From the NCBI GenBank assembly GCA_032353305.1, contig JAUCNG010377593.1, forward strand, positions 1 through 11,246: a DNA stretch of 11,246 nt, written 5' to 3'. The first letter of the stretch is position 1. Each line of letters begins with the position of its first letter. The DNA comes from Cephalothrix spiralis. Its lineage: Eukaryota > Nemertea > Palaeonemertea > Archinemertea > Cephalotrichidae. The position numbers and the translations under genes are program-made. This document shows positions 8,074-11,246 of this stretch, piece by piece. The notes below the pieces were generated by a model. It searched no databases and was not told the DNA's origin. It was given only the letters and a program-made list of their open reading frames with translations.

Positions 8074-8104
8074 ATAAACGAGGGTGCAAAAAATTAATGT
8101 TTTG
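8074..8104. repeat. 31-bp direct repeat, copy 1 (downstream of exon 2)
   Basis: ATAAACGAGGGTGCAAAAAA followed by TTAATGTTTTG. An identical 31-mer, except for one base, lies at 8692-8722 in the same orientation. The two copies bracket exon 2. Confidence 0.85.
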
Positions 8105-8109
8105 GGGCG

Positions 8110-8400
8110 GTGTCACGTTTACGGATTTATTTCCCGCCAATTAACGTTATTTTGGAGATTTTTTATGTTTACGGAATTCAGAAAGTATTTAACAGTTTTC
8201 CAAATATTCAAATTTCTCTAATTCTGAGAGCAATTTAGGATCTAGTAGATGTTGTAAAAAAAAAATATCCGGAGTATGAATAATTACGGTTTACGATTAT
8301 GAACTTCGCGAACTTTTCCTAAATAGTTTTTTACGTTTTAGTCGATTTACAGTTTACGATTACGGTTTTCCAAATCATCGATTTACGTTTTTGCGGTATA
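8110..8400. repeat. TTTACG-rich patch
   Basis: Irregular TTTACG words recur: CACGTTTACGGATTT, ATGTTTACGGAATT, ACGGTTTACGATTATG, TTTTTTACGTTTTAG, CGATTTACAGTTTACGATTA and CGATTTACGTTTTTG. There is no clear unit length and no coding potential. It is intronic. Confidence 0.5.
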
Positions 8401-8492
8401 ATATTTTAACCAATTTCACAGAGGCGATTTTTGGCCTGTTCACGGGTAAGAAAACAAACTTCCAGCTCCTCATATAAAAGATAAAATCTTAC

Positions 8493-8633
8493 TGAAGACT
8501 GTAACTCCTTTTCTTCCATCATTTGAAGTCATGTTGCAGTAAACAGGAAACGGGTTGATTCCATCAGGAGTGATAGTTGCTGGAGTACTGTAGTTTAAAT
8601 TGTAGAGCTCAAACAAGTCAGTGCAGGTCCGCC
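8493..8633 (-). CDS. Exon 2: N-terminal part of fibrinogen-C-like domain
   Basis: A 141-nt symmetric phase 1-1 exon between TTTCTAATTTCAG and GTAAGA. The peptide reads RTCTDLFELYNLNYSTPATI then TPDGINPFPVYCNMTSNDGR. This is the classic start of a fibrinogen-related domain: C-x-D-L/I, a loop, then the signature I-x-P-D-G-x-N-P-F-P-V-Y-C-x-M. The two cysteines would form the first domain disulfide. The GGGW that follows in fibrinogens, ficolins and tenascins is replaced by DGRKGVTVF, as in contactin-associated proteins, so this is the neurexin IV/CNTNAP branch rather than a lectin-type fibrinogen domain. The join from the TSP1 exon gives KCLPGRTCTDLF without a gap, so TSP1 and fibrinogen-like domains are directly adjacent. 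The open frame further upstream on this strand is intron. Confidence 0.94.
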
Positions 8634-8691
8634 CTGAAATTAGAAAATAAGATAACATGGTAAAGAAAGACATAGTCTTGTAAACAAATTC

Positions 8692-8722
8692 ATAAACGAG
8701 AGTGCAAAAAATTAATGTTTTG
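8692..8722. repeat. 31-bp direct repeat, copy 2 (upstream of exon 2)
   Basis: ATAAACGAGAGTGCAAAAAA followed by TTAATGTTTTG, 30 of 31 identical to 8074-8104. It is immediately followed by TTCATCATTATCATTAATTT, which partly inverts the ATTAATG core. Confidence 0.85.
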
Positions 8723-9026
8723 TTCATCATTATCATTAATTTTTTGTTCAAGACATTGCTTTTGTTACACGTACTGCAACAGTGACTGCAAATTGATTGT
8801 AAAGTACGTCAGGATATGATGACGTCTAAAGCATTATAAATCGGATTTAGCTATGTTTGTCATTATAATCACCCACTATGATAACATCATGTAAATATAA
8901 AATCTATTCCAGTAACCGTTGTTCTCTCACTAAAAGCCATCCGATTGCACAAGAAAAAGACCGGGCGGTTACGGCGTCACGGGTTATTTCCATGAGACAT
9001 TTTTTGCCGAATTAACAACTCCAGGG

Positions 9027-9363
9027 GTGACTCATTACGTTGTAGTCTCACTCAGCCGACAGCACACGAAGCCGACAAGGCATCAAGCCGACCCCCTACA
9101 ACAAATTGGCTTATTTGAATCGAATGGACGCAGTGGCGTTATGCCCTTTAGGATGGTTAGAACGCTTCCTCAGGGCTCCCGGGCAAGGGGCCCGAAGAAA
9201 TTCAACATGTACATTTTAAATTGTGGGTGTCCTATATATAGGTTTGAAGTTGCCGAACAACATACGCAGCTGTGTTTGGTTCGGTCTTAACCATTGGGGT
9301 CACAGATTCATTTGTCGGCTTAGTGCGATGTCGGCTAATTTCGCTGTCGGCTTAGTGAGTCAC
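9027..9363. mobile_element. Foldback element built on AGCCGACA repeats
   Basis: The ends are GTGACTCA (9027-9034) and TGAGTCAC (9356-9363). Just inside, AGCCGAC occurs three times on the left (9054, 9070, 9086) and its reverse complement GTCGGCT three times on the right (9314, 9330, 9346), so each arm holds three spaced inverted copies at 16-nt intervals. ACTCC occurs just outside both ends and could be a 5-bp target duplication, but this is weak. The 220-bp interior has no transposase, and the two open frames within it are incidental. It lies in the intron between the TSP1 exon and exon 2. Confidence 0.75.
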
Positions 9364-9470
9364 TACTCCGCACATATTCGTGTCAGCCTGCGCCAGGATA
9401 ACAACTGATTGATAAGGTTTTAAACCTTTCGCCTTTTCATCATGTATATTATACGGATCACTGTTTTTAC

Positions 9471-9641
9471 CTGGTAAACATTTTCTGTATCCGTTGCATT
9501 CGTTTGACTCCTGGCTGTCACCAGGACAAGGATCTCGTTTTATTCCATCATTATGAACAGGGCAAATCCTTTTTCGAATTGTTGTCCCAGTAGCGCAGGT
9601 TTGTGAACATAGACTCCAAGGTGACCATAGTGTCCATATGC
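9471..9641 (-). CDS. TSP1 domain exon, first in gene (complete)
   Basis: A 171-nt symmetric phase 1-1 exon between the acceptor TTTCCTTTGCCAG and the donor GTAAAA. The peptide begins IWTLWSPWSLCSQTCATGTT and runs through IRKRIC, DPCPG and NEC to RKCLP. It has the W-x-x-W-x-x-W ladder, the CSxTC pair, the G-T/x-R-x-R strand and six cysteines, all expected for a thrombospondin type-1 repeat of normal length (about 57 residues). The upstream microexon supplies the G of the first Gly codon, and the final G joins GG of exon 2 to give KCLPGRTC. Apparent extra N-terminal residues in the open frame (ending QFPLP) come from the intron. TSP1 placed directly before a CNTNAP-type fibrinogen-like domain differs from classical contactin-associated proteins, which have an F5/8C domain and laminin-G domains there. 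Confidence 0.95.
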
Positions 9642-9689
9642 CTGGCAAAGGAAATTGTACATGCAATTTAGTGAGTCTGTAAGTCTAGC

Positions 9690-9824
9690 ATTTCATTGTA
9701 TTTATTTGAAAATTCATGGTCCATCAAAATTTGAACATTTTAGTACAATGAATTCCTAGTATTTTAACAATGTTCTAATTTTGATAAACCATGAATTTCC
9801 AAATAAATACAAGGAAATACTGGA
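9690..9824. mobile_element. Palindromic MITE-like element
   Basis: CATTGTATTTATTTGAAAAT, then TCATGGTCCATCAAAATTTG and AACATTTT (9695-9742), is mirrored by AACAATGTTCTAATTTTGAT, then AAACCATGAATTTCCAAATA and AATACAAGG at 9767-9818. The arms of about 50 nt have only a few mismatches, around a 25-nt centre. A partial third copy (GTTCTAATTTTGATAG ... AATAAATA) follows at about 9831-9880. The element is AT-rich and non-coding. Confidence 0.85.
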
Positions 9825-9879
9825 ATTTCTGTTCTAATTTTGATAGAGATTTCATAAACTACTATGAATTACTCAATAA

Positions 9880-10303
9880 ATATAATTTTTTTAATTTTAA
9901 TTTTAAAAGACCACGAATTTATTCTAGACATTAAATTAGAAACTACAATGGTCCAACTTTAAGAAATAATATGATTACAAATAAAATTATTATATAATAA
10001 TTATAGTATTTATAACTGTAATAAGAAATAAAATGGATTATAATAATGTACATGGTATACAATTATCCAGATTTTGGAATTTAGGTTGGAAGGTTGAAGC
10101 AGGGAATATATAAGGAAGTAGGATGGTTTAGGTAATGGTTATTCTGGCCATTATAAAAAAAGATTTTATTAGTTGTACATGTATAATTAGTTGTAAATGA
10201 ATTACAGGTATGTATATCTGAAATTATAAACATTATATAGCACCATAATTTATAATTGTTAGATAGATTAATATAGAATTTAATAAATATGCTTGAAACT
10301 TAC
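9880..10303 (-). other. AT-rich intron downstream of the microexon
   Basis: A very AT-rich stretch of TA/AATT runs with no open frame and no recognised motif. It ends at the donor GTAAGT that follows the microexon. Confidence 0.7.
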
Positions 10304-10327
10304 CGGTCAAGACCGCGATGTCGTAAA
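10304..10327 (-). CDS. 24-nt microexon upstream of the first TSP1 domain
   Basis: The minus strand has a good acceptor (CAATTTTGCAG), 24 nt, then a perfect donor (GTAAGT). Read in phase 1 it encodes YDIAVLT with a leading split codon ending TT and a trailing G. That G plus the GC of the next exon makes the Gly before IWTLWSPW, so the splice keeps the TSP1 frame. The evidence is only the two strong splice sites, the multiple-of-three length and the matching 1-1 phase; eight residues carry no domain signature. It could be a linker between domains or lie after a signal peptide. If false, the TSP1 exon would be fed by an exon beyond the window. Confidence 0.6.
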
Positions 10328-11246
10328 CTGCAAAATTGTTTTACTACTGGAAAAAATATTCTAACTTAAATAAAGTAAAATAGCATAAAGTATTAACATG
10401 TTGTAATAGTAGCCTACAATTATAAGCCTGAAAAAATCATTAAAAATCTGAAACAGAAAAATTAGATTAATGTTTACAATTGTATTTGTATTCGATTTTA
10501 TGTAGAGCAATGAAATTTATCATTTATCATTAATTAATTATTTTAAACTATGGATTATAGACTTACAGTTTTAAAATACATAATAATAGTAACAAAACCG
10601 CGGATATGGAACTTCGAACTTGGGGGGGGGGGATGCTACTAAATTATTGATAAGTATTTATTAAATTATTTAACAAGTTATTAAAAAATTAATATACATG
10701 AAATATTAAAATATCTTAAAATTATTAAACAATTCAGAAAGGGGGGGGGTGGGGAGCCTCTAGGACACAAGTTAATACATAAATGTTTTGCCTGAAAAAA
10801 AAAGTAGTTAGTAAACTGAAAAGAAAATTACAATTATATGAAAATTGTCCAAAATGGTAAATGGTAAATCCTAAATATCCGATGCAATAAGCACTAATCT
10901 CTATCAAGTAACTATGAGATATGAACATAAGTCCAGTAACCGTTGCGAAATAATTTGACCTATGGGATGATTTGCATCTCAAGGTGCATGTATCTTGGGA
11001 AATTACGAAGAAGTAATCAGAAAACCTAGTGAAGCATTCTATAAACTAATCAGAGCAACATCACGATTTATTAATAAATTATTAAAATTGATGTAGTTTA
11101 TGATCATAACTCAATGTTGGACAAAAGGATTACATTTCTGCACGCAATAATTCTGTACCGATTAGAAATTGACTTTTGATAGATTATGGCAACATAAATC
11201 AGTGATAAATACATTGATTTATTTATAAGTACACAGGTTTATGGGA
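10328..11246 (-). other. AT-rich sequence upstream of the microexon, no gene recognised
   Basis: Presumably the next upstream intron of the same gene. It contains G homopolymers at 10622-10632 and 10741-10749 and a GTAAGT donor-like site near 10561-10566. A hydrophobic leucine-rich peptide precedes that site on the minus strand, but it lacks an in-frame ATG and has the wrong phase. Open frames near 10734-10982 show no recognised domain. No promoter can be assigned. Confidence 0.6.

Larger units (their letters stand above)
1..10327 (-). other. Multi-exon gene: TSP1 / CNTNAP-type fibrinogen-like / TSP1-TSP1 protein (partial)
   Basis: Eight minus-strand exons with GT/AG borders make one partial gene. 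The first six (24, 171, 141, 238, 215 and 52 nt) splice to 841 nt, 279 complete codons without a stop, and the split codons complete as Gly, Gly, Asn, Arg and Gly. Order: unknown linker, one TSP1 domain, a fibrinogen-C-like domain of the kind found in contactin-associated proteins (neurexin IV family), then two more TSP1 domains. Both families are extracellular and disulfide-bonded, so a matrix or cell-surface adhesion role is inferred; ligand and localisation are not visible. At least one exon between 4774 and 1380 is unidentified, because exon 5 ends in phase 2 and the next TSP1 exon starts in phase 1. Neither start codon, signal peptide, transmembrane segment nor poly-A site is seen. The coding content is certain at domain level; exact borders are predictions. 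Confidence 0.88.

Noticed and set aside
10555-10625. Leucine-rich peptide before a GTAAGT site, resembling a signal-peptide exon
   Set aside because: There is no in-frame ATG before an upstream stop, it passes through a G/C homopolymer, and its phase at the donor does not match the microexon.
8909-10945. TCCAGTAACCGTTG present near 8909 and near 10932
   Set aside because: Only 14 nt, with unrelated flanks; not enough to call a repeat family.
1-11246. CRISPR array, tRNA/rRNA genes, bacterial promoters or terminators, viral genes
   Set aside because: None is supported. The only tRNA-like sequence is the SINE head near 5445-5490, which lacks a complete tRNA fold.

Overview
This looks like intron-rich nuclear DNA of an invertebrate animal. 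The background is strongly AT-rich, no open frame exceeds about 140 codons, and the recognisable coding pieces are short exons with GT/AG borders, separated by introns of about 0.7-3.4 kb that carry repeats. The phylum cannot be fixed from the window. Frequent TAGGCCTA-like words and a tRNA-derived SINE would suit an echinoderm or other deuterostome invertebrate, but a cnidarian or lophotrochozoan is possible. No bacterial, organellar or viral gene is visible.

All supported coding sequence lies on the minus strand and reads as one secreted or cell-surface gene that enters from beyond 11246 and leaves past position 1. In transcription order the exons are: a 24-nt microexon (10304-10327); a thrombospondin type-1 (TSP1) exon (9471-9641); four exons (8493-8633, 6854-7091, 5491-5705, 4774-4825) that make one fibrinogen-C-like domain of the contactin-associated-protein (CNTNAP) type; a second TSP1 exon (1207-1380); and a third TSP1 exon cut by the window edge (1-127). 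The first six exons join in frame with no stop: 841 nt, 279 complete codons, and split codons that complete sensibly at every junction. The two downstream TSP1 exons also join in phase. Between 4774 and 1380 the phases do not match (2 against 1), so at least one exon there is not identified. The start codon, signal peptide and C-terminus are outside the window or not recognisable.

The introns are mostly repeat. From high to low coordinates they hold a palindromic MITE (9690-9824), a foldback element built on AGCCGACA (9027-9363), a TTTACG-rich patch (8110-8400), a 259-bp hairpin (7374-7632) lying inside a GTTCCCG-rich patch, an AGCGCT-rich inverted-repeat element (6383-6814), two diverged 183-bp tandem units rich in CCCGTTACG (6069-6380), a tRNA-like SINE abutting the splice donor of the fourth exon (5325-5489), a CACG-rich patch, an ATGGATTAA minisatellite, further AGCG elements (1705-2075), and GCGGC patches (230-580).

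The main biological interest is the TSP1 / CNTNAP-type fibrinogen-like / TSP1-TSP1 architecture with symmetric phase-1 domain borders, the SINE at a splice donor, and the recurring pattern of intronic patches each dominated by a different CpG-containing word. No second gene was found on the plus strand.
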